64,000 bases of DNA from Sinorhizobium chiapasense (GTDB taxonomy: Bacteria; Pseudomonadota; Alphaproteobacteria; Rhizobiales; Rhizobiaceae), in NCBI RefSeq assembly GCF_036488675.1, contig NZ_CP133152.1:372001-436000 (forward strand), written 5' to 3'. Position 1 is the stretch's first letter, and each line of letters begins with the position of its first letter. Below are positions 6,976 through 15,562 of this stretch, one piece after another. A model generated the notes under the pieces. That model was not told the DNA's origin, made no database searches, and saw only the letters and a list, made by a program, of their open reading frames with translations. A program made the position numbers and the translations under genes.

Positions 6976-9441
6976 CTACTTCCCCGCCTCGGACAACAGC
7001 GGCAGATCCCTCGCGAAAGCATCTATTTCCGCCCATGGATCGCCGGACGTGACCAGGAGGTCAGGCAGCGAAGAATAGTTCAAATCCTCCGGGGCGTCGA
7101 TAGATTCGAGATCGCCCCAGCTTACCGGGGTTGAAGCCGGCAGATTCGTTCTCGCGCGAAGAGAGTAGGGGGCCGCAGCGGTGTGGCCGCGCGCATTGCG
7201 GTGGAAGTCGATGAAGATGCGCTTCACGCGCTTGTCCTTGCCCATAGTCGTCGTAAAAACCTCGGGCGCGGTTGCGGCCAAGCGTGTGGCAATAGCGCTT
7301 GTTGCCTGATGCACCTTTTTCCAGTTGTGCTTCGGCGCGATCGGCACGACCACGTGGACGCCCTTGCCACCCGATGTCTTGACGAAGGGAACAAGATCGA
7401 GCGCCTCGAGCTCGCCGCGGATGTGGACCGCGGCCTCGACCACCTCGCGCCAGGTGATGCCTTCGCCGGGGTCGAGGTCGAAGACGACGCGGTCGGCCTT
7501 TTCAAGCTGCTTGCGAACGGTACCCCAAGTGTGAAATTCGACCACGCCGAACTGCGCTAGCGCAAGATATCCCTTGGCGTCCTCGACGGAGAGGTAGGAT
7601 TTCGTTTCGCCTTCCGAGTTGATTGATTGAAAGGTTTCCACCGAATTGGGCATGCCGGTGAAAGGATGGCGCTGGAAAAAGCAATCCTGCGGTTTTCCGG
7701 TCGGACAGCGTACCAGCGAGACCGGGCGGCCGAGAATATGCGGCAGCATGAAATCGCCGACGAGCGCGTAGTAGACCGCGATGTCGAGCTTGGTCGGTCC
7801 GGACCTGCCGAAGAGCCGGCGTGTCGGATTGGTGATCGAGATGCTGGCGAGATCGGCATCCGAAATCAGCCGCTTTCGTTGCGGTGTGGCGGGCGTCGAC
7901 AGTTCGACTTCGCGAAGCCCCTTGAATACGGCATGGCGGAGCAGATTGTCCGCGGTGCGGTTGCCATAGTGGATATGCGCCCACAACACGGGCCGGACCC
8001 AGACGATCTCTTTGGGCGCGCCGTCGAGCTTCGCCGCACCGGCGCGCAGCGGCTCCAGCCGCGCGAGCAAGTCTTGCGCCGTGTGCGCGTCGAAGCCGGT
8101 TCCGACCTTGCCGCGATACTGCAGTTCGCCCTCGACCCATTCGCCGAGCGCAAGCGCGGCAAGTCCCTCCGCCGCCTCGGAGGTGGTGTATCCGGCGATC
8201 ACGAAGTCGTCCGGCTGCAGCGCCTTGGTCTTGGTCCAGGTTTTCGACCGGCCGCTCTGGTACGGCGCCGAGGCACGCTTGGAGACGATGCCTTCAAGCC
8301 CCAGTTCCGAAGCCTGGTCGTAAAGCGCTCGCCCGTCGCCAGGGACATGATCGCTGAACTGGATGGCCGAGCGCGCCGAGACGTGTGTGGACAGCAATTG
8401 CGCCAGCAGCGCCTTGCGCCTTTCGAGCGGAACGGCCAGGAGATTCCACCCATCGAGGTGCAGTAGATCAAAGGCATAGAATACGAGTTTGTTGCCTGCG
8501 CCACCCGAAAGAGCCTCCTGCAACAGGCTGAAGCGGCTGATTCCCCTGTCGTCCGGAACGACGATTTCGCCGTCGAGGACGGCATCACGGCATGGCAGCC
8601 GCCTGAAGGCCTCCGGCAGGTCGCCGTAACGCTTCGTCCAGTCGAGGCCGCCACGGGTGATAAGACGCACCTCGCCGTCAGAGACGTGCGCCATCGTGCG
8701 GTAGCCGTCGAACTTGATTTCGTGCAACCAGTCGCCACCCTGTGGAGCGCTGCCGGGCGGTCGGTCGACAGCGGTCGCGAGCTGCGGTTCGATGCGGGTC
8801 GGCGCTGCGCCCTTTATGGCACCGGGAAGTGCGCCGGGATTGAGCTTGACCGGTTTGGCCAGCGGTTTCGGCTTCTCCACCAGTTCCTCGATCCGCCGTC
8901 CGGATTTGACGCTTTCCGGGCGAGCGGCGAGGATATCGATGGCGGCGTCGGCGGCGAGGTCGCGTTCCTTGAACAGGAGCCAGTTTCGCTGGTCTTCCTC
9001 GCCGGGCTTGGGTTTCAACCGCGCCAGCATCCAGCCACCACTGAGCTTTTCGCCGGCGAGGCGGAACTTGAAGGCTCCCGTCCGCAAGCTCTTCTCGATG
9101 TCGTCCATCGGCGCCCACACGCCCGTGTCCCAGACGATCATCGGGCCGCCGCCATACTCGCCCTCGGGGATGACGCCCTCGAAGTCGATATACTCCAGCG
9201 GGTGATCCTCCGTCTCGACTGCGAGCCGTTTGTCCGCCGGGTTGAGCGATGGCCCCTTCGGAACGGCCCAGCTCTTGAGCACGTTCCCCACCTGCAGCCT
9301 CAGGTCGTAGTGGTCGGCGGTCGCATGGTGCTTGTGGACAACAAAGCGGTTGCCGCTCTCGCCGGCAAGGCTGCCGGGCGGCTCCGACGTTTTCGAAAAG
9401 TCCCTTTTCTTGCGATAGACCTGTAGCTTCGATGTCGCCAT
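6976..9441 (-). CDS. ligD: ATP-dependent DNA ligase LigD (phosphoesterase-ligase-polymerase)
   Basis: An 821-residue multifunctional end-joining enzyme. Domain order is 3-prime phosphoesterase (about 20-170, with HKHHATADHYDLRLQ at 36-50), ligase (about 215-520, adenylated Lys 243 in HEIKFDGYR, then LDGEIVV and GLEGIVSKR), and primase-type polymerase (about 545-821, with VFDLDPGEG carrying the metal Asp pair and TSGGKGVHV). This order is the common proteobacterial one. It is the first gene of the leftward operon with ku. A short palindrome GTTGA-AG-TCAAC at 9483-9494 lies in the divergent promoter gap of 93 bases. Confidence 0.95.
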   Translation of the reverse strand: MATSKLQVYRKKRDFSKTSEPPGSLAGESGNRFVVHKHHATADHYDLRLQVGNVLKSWAVPKGPSLNPADKRLAVETEDHPLEYIDFEGVIPEGEYGGGPMIVWDTGVWAPMDDIEKSLRTGAFKFRLAGEKLSGGWMLARLKPKPGEEDQRNWLLFKERDLAADAAIDILAARPESVKSGRRIEELVEKPKPLAKPVKLNPGALPGAIKGAAPTRIEPQLATAVDRPPGSAPQGGDWLHEIKFDGYRTMAHVSDGEVRLITRGGLDWTKRYGDLPEAFRRLPCRDAVLDGEIVVPDDRGISRFSLLQEALSGGAGNKLVFYAFDLLHLDGWNLLAVPLERRKALLAQLLSTHVSARSAIQFSDHVPGDGRALYDQASELGLEGIVSKRASAPYQSGRSKTWTKTKALQPDDFVIAGYTTSEAAEGLAALALGEWVEGELQYRGKVGTGFDAHTAQDLLARLEPLRAGAAKLDGAPKEIVWVRPVLWAHIHYGNRTADNLLRHAVFKGLREVELSTPATPQRKRLISDADLASISITNPTRRLFGRSGPTKLDIAVYYALVGDFMLPHILGRPVSLVRCPTGKPQDCFFQRHPFTGMPNSVETFQSINSEGETKSYLSVEDAKGYLALAQFGVVEFHTWGTVRKQLEKADRVVFDLDPGEGITWREVVEAAVHIRGELEALDLVPFVKTSGGKGVHVVVPIAPKHNWKKVHQATSAIATRLAATAPEVFTTTMGKDKRVKRIFIDFHRNARGHTAAAPYSLRARTNLPASTPVSWGDLESIDAPEDLNYSSLPDLLVTSGDPWAEIDAFARDLPLLSEAGK

Positions 9442-9534
9442 GTCCCTACGCTATGGCTTATGCGGCGAGCCCGCAATATGACGTTGAAGTCAACGCGGAA
9501 AGGCGTGTTGAACATTAGGAAGGGGAGGGCAGAG

Positions 9535-10110
9535 ATGGGAGAAAACCATCGCTGGTTGAATGTACCGGCAAGCTGGGAAGGCGACGAAAGGGCGCTGTCG
9601 CTCAAGACGGACGGCAATACGGATTTCTGGCGTGAGACCTTCTATGGGTTCGTCCGGGACAGCGGCCACGCCTATCTCCGATCGGTTTCCGGCGACTTCA
9701 CCGCCTGCGCCACGATCACGGGCGCCTACGAGCAACTCTACGACCAGGCCGGGCTGATGTTGCGGCTCGACGAGGAGAACTGGATCAAGTGCGGCATCGA
9801 ATATACCGATGGGCTGATGCATTTCAGCGTCGTCGTCACGCGCGGCGTTTCGGACTGGTCGGTGATCCCTCTCCATGACGCGACGCCTTCCGACGCGATC
9901 GAGGTGCGGCTGACGCGCCATGGCGACGCGGTCCGGGTGCAGTTCCGCTTCGGCGATGCGCCCTGGCAGATGGCGCGACTTTGCCCGTTTTCAGCGGCGG
10001 ATGCCGAGATCGGTGTCATGGCCTGCTCTCCGGAGCGCGCAGGCTTTGAGGCAGGCTTTCGCGACTTCACGGTCGGTCCGGCGATTCTCCGCGCGCTGCA
10101 CGAGGATTGA
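9535..10110 (+). CDS. DUF1349 domain protein
   Basis: A 191-residue protein with the DUF1349 jelly-roll, a concanavalin-like fold: NTDFWRETFYGFVRDSGH near the start, DQAGLMLRLDEENWIKCGIEY in the centre, WSVIPL and a C-terminal GVMACSPERAGFEAGFRDF. The family is thought to bind or act on carbohydrates; no enzymatic activity can be asserted. The ATG at 9535 is preferred over upstream alternatives because of the AGGAAGGGGAGGG stretch before it and because the conserved fold begins at WLNVPASWEG. It is transcribed rightward, divergent from ligD, and stands alone. Confidence 0.8.
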   Translation: MGENHRWLNVPASWEGDERALSLKTDGNTDFWRETFYGFVRDSGHAYLRSVSGDFTACATITGAYEQLYDQAGLMLRLDEENWIKCGIEYTDGLMHFSVVVTRGVSDWSVIPLHDATPSDAIEVRLTRHGDAVRVQFRFGDAPWQMARLCPFSAADAEIGVMACSPERAGFEAGFRDFTVGPAILRALHED

Positions 10111-10246
10111 CGGCTGTGAAGAGCATCGCGTGAATGCGAATGCACTTTATCTCTTTTTCTCGGGCATGCCGTGGTGCCCAAACCTCCGCGCGCTTCGACA
10201 TGCGCTGGAGCATCCCGGTTTCAAACGGAATCATTGAAAGCGGATA

Positions 10247-10285
10247 AGAGCGTCCTTGTGCGTTCGTTTGAACGCACGGCGCTCT
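10247..10285. repeat. Rhizobial mosaic-repeat hairpin between two genes
   Basis: AGAGCG and GTGCGTTC pair with GAACGCAC and CGCTCT around a GTTT loop. It shares the layout of the 51951-51993 element (AGCGTCC, arm, loop, arm, GGCGCT). It ends on the stop codon of the LacI gene, so it may also end transcription from both sides. The rest of the gap 10111-10246 holds nothing I recognise. Confidence 0.6.
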
Positions 10286-11339
10286 ACGCGATCGCGCGCG
10301 GTGTCAGACTGGTCGGCCGGCAGGATTCGCGGATCATCAGGCGCCCCTGCAGCACGAGCCGGCGCGGCGTCGCCGGACTCTTGCCTGAAAGACGGTCGAG
10401 AATGAGCTGTGCCGCCTGCTCACCGATCGCCTGAACCGGCTGGGCGATCGTCGTCAGATGCGGTTGGAAAACATCCGCCCAGGGGAAATCGTCGAAGCTT
10501 GCGACGGACACGTCTTCCGGGCACTTGAGGCCGATATCGCGGATCGCCTTCATCACGCCGATGACCATCAGGTTGTTTGCGGAGAAGATCGCAGTCGGTC
10601 TCTCGGCGCTCGCGAGCAGTTGCATCGTAGCCTTGTAGGCGTCCTTTTCGCGGAAGTTGCCGATCCGCACGAGGCGGTCCTCGTAAGGTAGCTTCGCCGC
10701 TTCCAATGCGGCCTTGTAGCCCGCCAGGCGCTCTCGTCCCGTCGACGTATCGAGCGAGCCTGAAATATAGCCGATGCGGCGATGGCCGAGGCCGAGCATA
10801 TAGAGGGTCGCATCCTGAACCGCACGGCGGTTATCGAGCACGACGGCATCGGTATCGACCCCGTCCAAGAGCCTGTCGATCAAAACCGTCGGCAGATTGG
10901 CGCCGGCAATAATGCGCTTCAGCGTCTCGTCGTCTCCCGCGGGCGCGATGATCAGGCCGTCCACGCTTCGATCGATCAAGAGCTCGATCTGTTCGTCCTG
11001 CATCTCGACGTCCTCGTCGTTGCAGCAGAGCATCACCGCGTAGCCGGCGCGATGGAGGACATCCTGGATCACCGCCACGACGTCGGTGAAGAACGGGTTC
11101 GTGATGTCGGCCACCATCAGGCCGACCGTACGCGTGATGCCGAGCTTGAGACTGCGGGCGATCGCATTGCGCTTGTAGCCGATGACCTGGATCGCCTCTT
11201 CGATGCGGGCGCGCAGTTCGGGGCTGACGGGAGCGGACCCGTTGATCACCGCAGAAACCGTGGCCACCGAGACGCTCGCGGCCTTCGCGACGTCGAGCAT
11301 CGTGGGTGCGGTGGATTTTCGTAAACGGCGGCGCTGCAT
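10284..11339 (-). CDS. LacI-family repressor of the adjacent sugar ABC transporter
   Basis: A 351-residue LacI repressor. The helix-turn-helix is at the N-terminus (TMLDVAKAASVSVATVSAVING), the hinge helix follows (NAIARSLKLG), and the rest is the periplasmic-binding-like sugar domain (VGLMVADITNPFF, GLIIAP, SANNLMVIGVMKA). It is divergent from the ribose/xylose-class ABC transporter and should repress it and itself. Two near-identical palindromes in the shared promoter region (11346-11359 and 11443-11456) are its likely operators. No clear Shine-Dalgarno precedes the first ATG; ATG 11299 (MLDVAKAA) would also give a complete HTH. Confidence 0.9.
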   Translation of the reverse strand: MQRRRLRKSTAPTMLDVAKAASVSVATVSAVINGSAPVSPELRARIEEAIQVIGYKRNAIARSLKLGITRTVGLMVADITNPFFTDVVAVIQDVLHRAGYAVMLCCNDEDVEMQDEQIELLIDRSVDGLIIAPAGDDETLKRIIAGANLPTVLIDRLLDGVDTDAVVLDNRRAVQDATLYMLGLGHRRIGYISGSLDTSTGRERLAGYKAALEAAKLPYEDRLVRIGNFREKDAYKATMQLLASAERPTAIFSANNLMVIGVMKAIRDIGLKCPEDVSVASFDDFPWADVFQPHLTTIAQPVQAIGEQAAQLILDRLSGKSPATPRRLVLQGRLMIRESCRPTSLTPRAIA

Positions 11340-11345
11340 CTTTGA

Positions 11346-11359
11346 TCAAAACGTTTCGA
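11346..11359. promoter_or_regulatory. LacI-type operator, repressor-proximal
   Basis: TCAAAACGTTTCGA, core AAACGTTT, seven bases upstream of the repressor start. It matches the second site in 11 or more of 14 positions and has the central CG of classical LacI/GalR operators. Confidence 0.65.
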
Positions 11360-11433
11360 AATTCGATTGGAAAAACCTTATGTGAGCCGGTGAATTTGTG
11401 CAATAGCGGGCGTCGACTCGGTTTCCTGGCCGC

Positions 11434-11456
11434 TTGACACACTCGAAACGTTTAGA
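11434..11456 (+). promoter_or_regulatory. Promoter -35 box and overlapping LacI-type operator for the sugar ABC operon
   Basis: TTGACA at 11434-11439 is a perfect -35 hexamer facing the ABC operon. The palindrome TCGAAACGTTTAGA at 11443-11456 sits in the spacer, where a bound repressor would exclude RNA polymerase. A good -10 hexamer is not obvious. Confidence 0.6.
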
Positions 11457-11519
11457 ATAGGCTGCGAAAGACATGCGAAATGATCGTCGGATATCGGTGG
11501 TGGGGAGGCCGCCAATGTC

Positions 11520-13109
11520 ATGCGCGATGATAATGCAATCTCGCCTCATCCTGATCCGCACAGCGATCACCGGCGCGTCGTTCTGACCGCCGAAGGCGTT
11601 TCCAAGTCCTTCGGGGGTGTTGCTGCGCTCAAGGATGTGCGCTTCGATCTGCGCGCCGGCGAGATCCATGCCCTCATGGGCGAAAACGGCGCCGGCAAAT
11701 CGACGCTGATGAAGATCCTTTCCGGCGTCTATGCGGATTATGACGGCCTCGTGCGTGTCGATGGCGCGCCGGTGCGCTTCTCGACAGTCAGGGATGCAGA
11801 GGCGGCCGGGATCGCCATCATCCATCAGGAGCTCAATCTCGTGCCGGAGCTCCGTGTCGCCGACAACATCTTTCTCGGCCGCGAACGCGTGATCGCCGGC
11901 CTCTTCGTCGATCGCAAGGCAAGCCTCGATGCGTCGCGCGTGCTGCTGCGTCGTCTTGGCATCGAACTTGATCCCGAAGCGCGCGTCGGTCAGCTCCGGG
12001 TCGGCGAGCAGCAGCTTGTCGAGATTGCCAAGGCGCTCTCGCTTGAGGCGCGCATTCTCATCATGGACGAGCCGACCTCTGCGCTTTCGCCCGGCGAGTG
12101 CGAGCGGCTCTTCAAGATCATGCGGCAGCTCGCCGCCGATGGCGTCGGCATCATCTATATTTCCCATCGCATCGACGAAGTGATGCACTTGAGCGACCGC
12201 ATCACCGTCTTTCGCGATGGTCGCCATGTCTGGACCCGGCCGAGGGCTGAACTCGACGAAGACAAGGTCATCGCCGCCATGGTCGGGCGCAGCCTGCTCG
12301 ACGCGCAGCGGATCGACCGATCGACGCGGGGCGACCCGGTGTTGTCGGTGCGTGGCCTCTCGCTTTCGACGTCCAGCCGGCATGGCTGGCGCGATGTGCT
12401 GAAGGGTGTGAGCTTCGACGTGCGCGCCGGCGAAATCCTCGGCATCGGCGGGCTGCTCGGTGCCGGGCGCACCGAAATCCTGGAGACGATCTTCGGTTCG
12501 AGCGATGGTCGGCGCGGCGGCGAGGTCAGCCTCGATGGCACGCCGGTCGACATCCGCTCTCCGCTCGATGCCCGCCGCCTCGGCATCGCGCTGGTGACGG
12601 AAGACCGGAAAACCCAAGGGCTGCATCTCCACGACTCGATCACGGACAACGTGGCTCTGCCGCTGGTCGGTCGGCTGGCGCGTTTCGGTTTGCGGTCGTT
12701 CGATGCCGAGGGTGCGCTGAGCAGGAAGGCTGTCCAGACGCTCGGCGTGCGCTGCGGCAGCATCGACCAGATCGCCGGGACCCTCTCGGGCGGAAATCAG
12801 CAGAAGGTGGTGATCGGCAAATGGCTTGCCACCGGGCCGCGCGTGCTTCTGCTCGACGAGCCGACGCGCGGCATCGACGTCGGCGCGAAGCGCGAGATCT
12901 ACGACCTTATCTTCGCGCTCGCGGGGGAGGGGCTGGCGATCGTGGTGGTTAGCTCCGAATTGCCGGAGCTGCTGCATCTTGCCGACCGGATCCTGGTGAT
13001 GGCGGAGGGCCGTCAGACGGGCCTTATTTCCCGGGAGGAGGCGAACGAGGAGCGCCTCATGCAGCTCGCCGCGCCGCGGGGCGGTGCGCTTGGAAGGGCC
13101 GTTGCATGA
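11520..13109 (+). CDS. Sugar ABC transporter ATP-binding protein (RbsA/XylG class)
   Basis: A 529-residue double-cassette ATPase that powers uptake of a monosaccharide. The first cassette has Walker A GENGAGKST (about residues 58-66), a signature LRVGEQQLVEIAKAL and Walker B ILIMDEPTSAL; the second has the degenerate Walker A GLLGAGRTE, signature LSGGNQQKV and Walker B LLLDEPTRGID. This asymmetry is typical of the class. It is followed by permease and binding protein with four-base ATGA overlaps. GGGGAGG lies shortly before the start. Divergent LacI repressor and two operators suggest sugar-induced expression. Confidence 0.9.
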   Translation: MRDDNAISPHPDPHSDHRRVVLTAEGVSKSFGGVAALKDVRFDLRAGEIHALMGENGAGKSTLMKILSGVYADYDGLVRVDGAPVRFSTVRDAEAAGIAIIHQELNLVPELRVADNIFLGRERVIAGLFVDRKASLDASRVLLRRLGIELDPEARVGQLRVGEQQLVEIAKALSLEARILIMDEPTSALSPGECERLFKIMRQLAADGVGIIYISHRIDEVMHLSDRITVFRDGRHVWTRPRAELDEDKVIAAMVGRSLLDAQRIDRSTRGDPVLSVRGLSLSTSSRHGWRDVLKGVSFDVRAGEILGIGGLLGAGRTEILETIFGSSDGRRGGEVSLDGTPVDIRSPLDARRLGIALVTEDRKTQGLHLHDSITDNVALPLVGRLARFGLRSFDAEGALSRKAVQTLGVRCGSIDQIAGTLSGGNQQKVVIGKWLATGPRVLLLDEPTRGIDVGAKREIYDLIFALAGEGLAIVVVSSELPELLHLADRILVMAEGRQTGLISREEANEERLMQLAAPRGGALGRAVA

Positions 13110-14422
13110 CATTCTTAAGACTTTTATCGCAGACGAAACTCTATTGGGGCCTGATCGCCATCTTCCTGATCGGCGTTCTCTCCTCGCCGGTGACCTCGTC
13201 GGGCAGAAACATCTTTCTTTCTTCCGGCAACCTTCTCGACGTGCTGCGGCAAGTTTCGACGACGGGTCTTGTCGCCACCGGCATGACGGCTGTCATTCTC
13301 ACGGGCGGAATAGATCTCTCCGTCGGTTCGCTGATGGCGATCTGCAGCGTCGTTTGCGCCATGCTTTTGACCGTACCCGGCGAAACGCCTGCCGTTTTCC
13401 TGGGGATCCCGGCTGTCGGATTGGCGTCGCTTCTTATCGGTGCGGTCGTCGTTCGCTTCATTTTCGTCAATATCGAAAAGACGCGAAGCGGCATCGCCAA
13501 TATCCGGGACGTGCACCTCGATCGTATGCGCGGCACGCTGCTGCCCGCCGTCGGCGGTGTCATTCTATGCGCCCTCGTCTTGAGCTTCCTGCTGCCGCAG
13601 GTGCAGACAAAGTTCGGCGTGCTCGGGGTGCTTCTGGTCGCGTCAGCGGTAGGCTTGCTCTTCGGGGCGATCAATGGCGCGATCATCGTTGTCGGCAGGC
13701 TGCAGCCGTTCATCGTCACTCTGGCGATGATGGTGACGGCACTTGGCATCGCCCGGCTGACCGCCGGCCAGAACAATGCGGTACTGCCCGTTTATACCGG
13801 GAGCAACGCCACCGCGGATTTCGACGTGCTTCGCCAGCTCGTCTTCGGCATCGTACCGATGCCGGGCATCTTCTTCATCGCCGCGATCATCCTTTACAGC
13901 GTCGTTCTGCGCTTCACGCCCTTCGGCCGCTACGTCTATGCGATCGGGGGCAACGAGGAGGCGGCGCGGCTCTCCGGCATCAATGCCGGGCGGGTAAAGA
14001 TCGTCACCTACGCGATCTCAGGGCTGCTCGCCGGCATCGCCGCGGTTCTCTACGTGGCACAGTATCGGCAAGGCAAGCCGGATGCCGGGGCGGGGCTGGA
14101 GCTCGACGCGATCGCGGCTGTGGTGATCGGCGGCACAAGTCTCATGGGCGGGCGCGGAAGTCTCGCCGGTACGTTCTGCGGCGTTCTGATCTTCGGTCTG
14201 CTCTCCAATATCCTGCAGCTCCACAACATCAACTCCAATCTTCAGCTGGTGCTGAAGGGCGTGATCATCATCGGCACGGTGCTCGTCCAGGAGCGCAACG
14301 CCTACGATGTGCTCGCCCATTTGCGGCTGACAAGCCGCCGCCCGGCGCAGCGGGAAACGGCCGCGGAGGAGCGGGCGTCAAGAGAGACCTTGTCTCTAAC
14401 CATGGGAGGAAAGGAAGAATGA
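13106..14422 (+). CDS. Sugar ABC transporter permease (XylH-like, long form)
   Basis: A 438-residue membrane permease of the RbsC/XylH family. Family motifs are TGMTAVILTGGIDLSVGS near residue 57 and the C-terminal GGTSLMGGRGSLAGTFCGVLI. Compared with RbsC-type permeases of about 320-340 residues it has an extra central section (around residues 110-190) with two more hydrophobic segments and a charged loop, as in XylH-type proteins. That favours xylose-like or cyclitol-like substrates but does not prove it. Four-base overlaps with both neighbours indicate coupled translation. Confidence 0.88.
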   Translation: MTFLRLLSQTKLYWGLIAIFLIGVLSSPVTSSGRNIFLSSGNLLDVLRQVSTTGLVATGMTAVILTGGIDLSVGSLMAICSVVCAMLLTVPGETPAVFLGIPAVGLASLLIGAVVVRFIFVNIEKTRSGIANIRDVHLDRMRGTLLPAVGGVILCALVLSFLLPQVQTKFGVLGVLLVASAVGLLFGAINGAIIVVGRLQPFIVTLAMMVTALGIARLTAGQNNAVLPVYTGSNATADFDVLRQLVFGIVPMPGIFFIAAIILYSVVLRFTPFGRYVYAIGGNEEAARLSGINAGRVKIVTYAISGLLAGIAAVLYVAQYRQGKPDAGAGLELDAIAAVVIGGTSLMGGRGSLAGTFCGVLIFGLLSNILQLHNINSNLQLVLKGVIIIGTVLVQERNAYDVLAHLRLTSRRPAQRETAAEERASRETLSLTMGGKEE

Positions 14423-15387
14423 AACGTCGTGACATCATGAGACTGGCGGCCTTTGCGGCCGTTCTGGCTGCCACCACCGCCCTCTTGCCGGGCAAGGATG
14501 CGCTGGCGCAGGACAAGAAGTGGCGCATCGGCTTCAGCCAGGCGACCACCATCGAGCCGTGGCGCGCGCAGTTCAACAAGGACATCATCGCCGAAGCGGC
14601 GAAACATCCGGAAGTCGAGCTCATCGTCACGGACGGCGAGGACAAGACGGAGAAACAGGTCGCCGACGTCGAGAACCTGATCCGTCAGGAAGTCAATGCG
14701 CTGCTCATCTCGCCGAAGGAATCGGCCGGTCTGACCGGCGTTGTTCAGCAGGCGATCGACGCGAAGATCCCCGTCTTCGTCCTTGACCGCAACGTCGAGA
14801 CCGACCAGTACACCCAGTTCGTCGGCGGCGACAACAAGCTGATCGGCCGGGCGGCGGGCGAATATGCGGTCGAGCTTCTCGGCGGCAAGGGCAAGGCTCA
14901 GGGCAATGTCGTCGAGATCTGGGGTGGCATGGGCACGCAGCCGGCGCATGATCGGCACGATGGCTTCCACGAATTTACCGACAAGGAACCGGGCATCAAG
15001 AACCTGCTCGACCAGCAGTCCGGCGATTGGAAGCAGGACCAAGCCTATAACATCATGGCGACGGCGCTCCGCAACAACGAAAAGATCGACCTCGTCTACG
15101 GCCACAACGACCCGATGGCCTACGGCGCCTATCTGGCGGCGAAGGACGCCGGCCGTGAGAAGGATATCAAGTTCATCGGCATTGACGCCTTGCCGGGTGA
15201 AGGCGTGACCTGGGTCAATAACGGCGAACTCACAGCGACCTTCCTCTATGCGACGCCCGGTGCCGAAGGGCTCCGTCAGGCGATCAAGTTCCTGAACGGG
15301 GAAAAGGTCGAGAAGACCGTGACGCTCGACACGATGAGGGTCACCAAGGAGAACGCTGGCCAGATCATGAAGGACAACGGCCTGTAA
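14419..15387 (+). CDS. Sugar ABC transporter periplasmic binding protein (RbsB class)
   Basis: A 322-residue periplasmic binding protein with signal peptide ending at ALAQ (about residue 32). Two-lobe fold signatures: IGFSQATTIEPWRAQFNKDI, NALLISPKESAGLTG, IPVFVLDRNV, and DLVYGHNDPMAYGAYLAAK. It captures the sugar for the RbsA/XylH-like pair and is the last gene of the operon. The pocket motif differs from ribose-binding proteins, so the ligand is open. AAGGAAG precedes the ATG, which overlaps the permease stop. Confidence 0.88.
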   Translation: MKRRDIMRLAAFAAVLAATTALLPGKDALAQDKKWRIGFSQATTIEPWRAQFNKDIIAEAAKHPEVELIVTDGEDKTEKQVADVENLIRQEVNALLISPKESAGLTGVVQQAIDAKIPVFVLDRNVETDQYTQFVGGDNKLIGRAAGEYAVELLGGKGKAQGNVVEIWGGMGTQPAHDRHDGFHEFTDKEPGIKNLLDQQSGDWKQDQAYNIMATALRNNEKIDLVYGHNDPMAYGAYLAAKDAGREKDIKFIGIDALPGEGVTWVNNGELTATFLYATPGAEGLRQAIKFLNGEKVEKTVTLDTMRVTKENAGQIMKDNGL

Positions 15388-15409
15388 TCCCTTTGCGCCC
15401 GTGCGACCT

Positions 15410-15522
15410 CAATCTCCCCCCTTGTGTGGGGAGGATGCCCGGCAGGGTGGGGGTGCCACCCAGGGGCCTTTCGAATGGCTGCATGTCTTCAATCGGTTCC
15501 GACCGAGGGAAGCATGCGGCAG
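15410..15522. repeat. Rhizobial intergenic repeats after the sugar ABC operon
   Basis: Two repeat types lie side by side. The first, about 15410-15460, has CTCCCC...GGGGAG and GCCCGGCAGGGTGGGGGTGCC, a form common between genes in Rhizobiaceae. The second, 15469-15522, begins TTTCGAATGGCTGCATG and forms a hairpin (CTGCATG...CATGCGGCAG) matching the half-elements at 45610-45653 and 51891-51938. The second belongs to the mosaic family seen elsewhere in this window. Confidence 0.6.
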
Positions 15523-15562
15523 CGGGCGGCGGGAGATGGACGAGGGGCACCCGCCGCCCCCT

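Noticed and set aside
11346..13112. 588-codon open frame on the minus strand
   Set aside because: It is antisense to the RbsA-class ATPase, whose Walker and signature motifs are unambiguous. High GC leaves stop-free antisense frames; the predicted protein is His/Asp/Arg-rich without any family motif.
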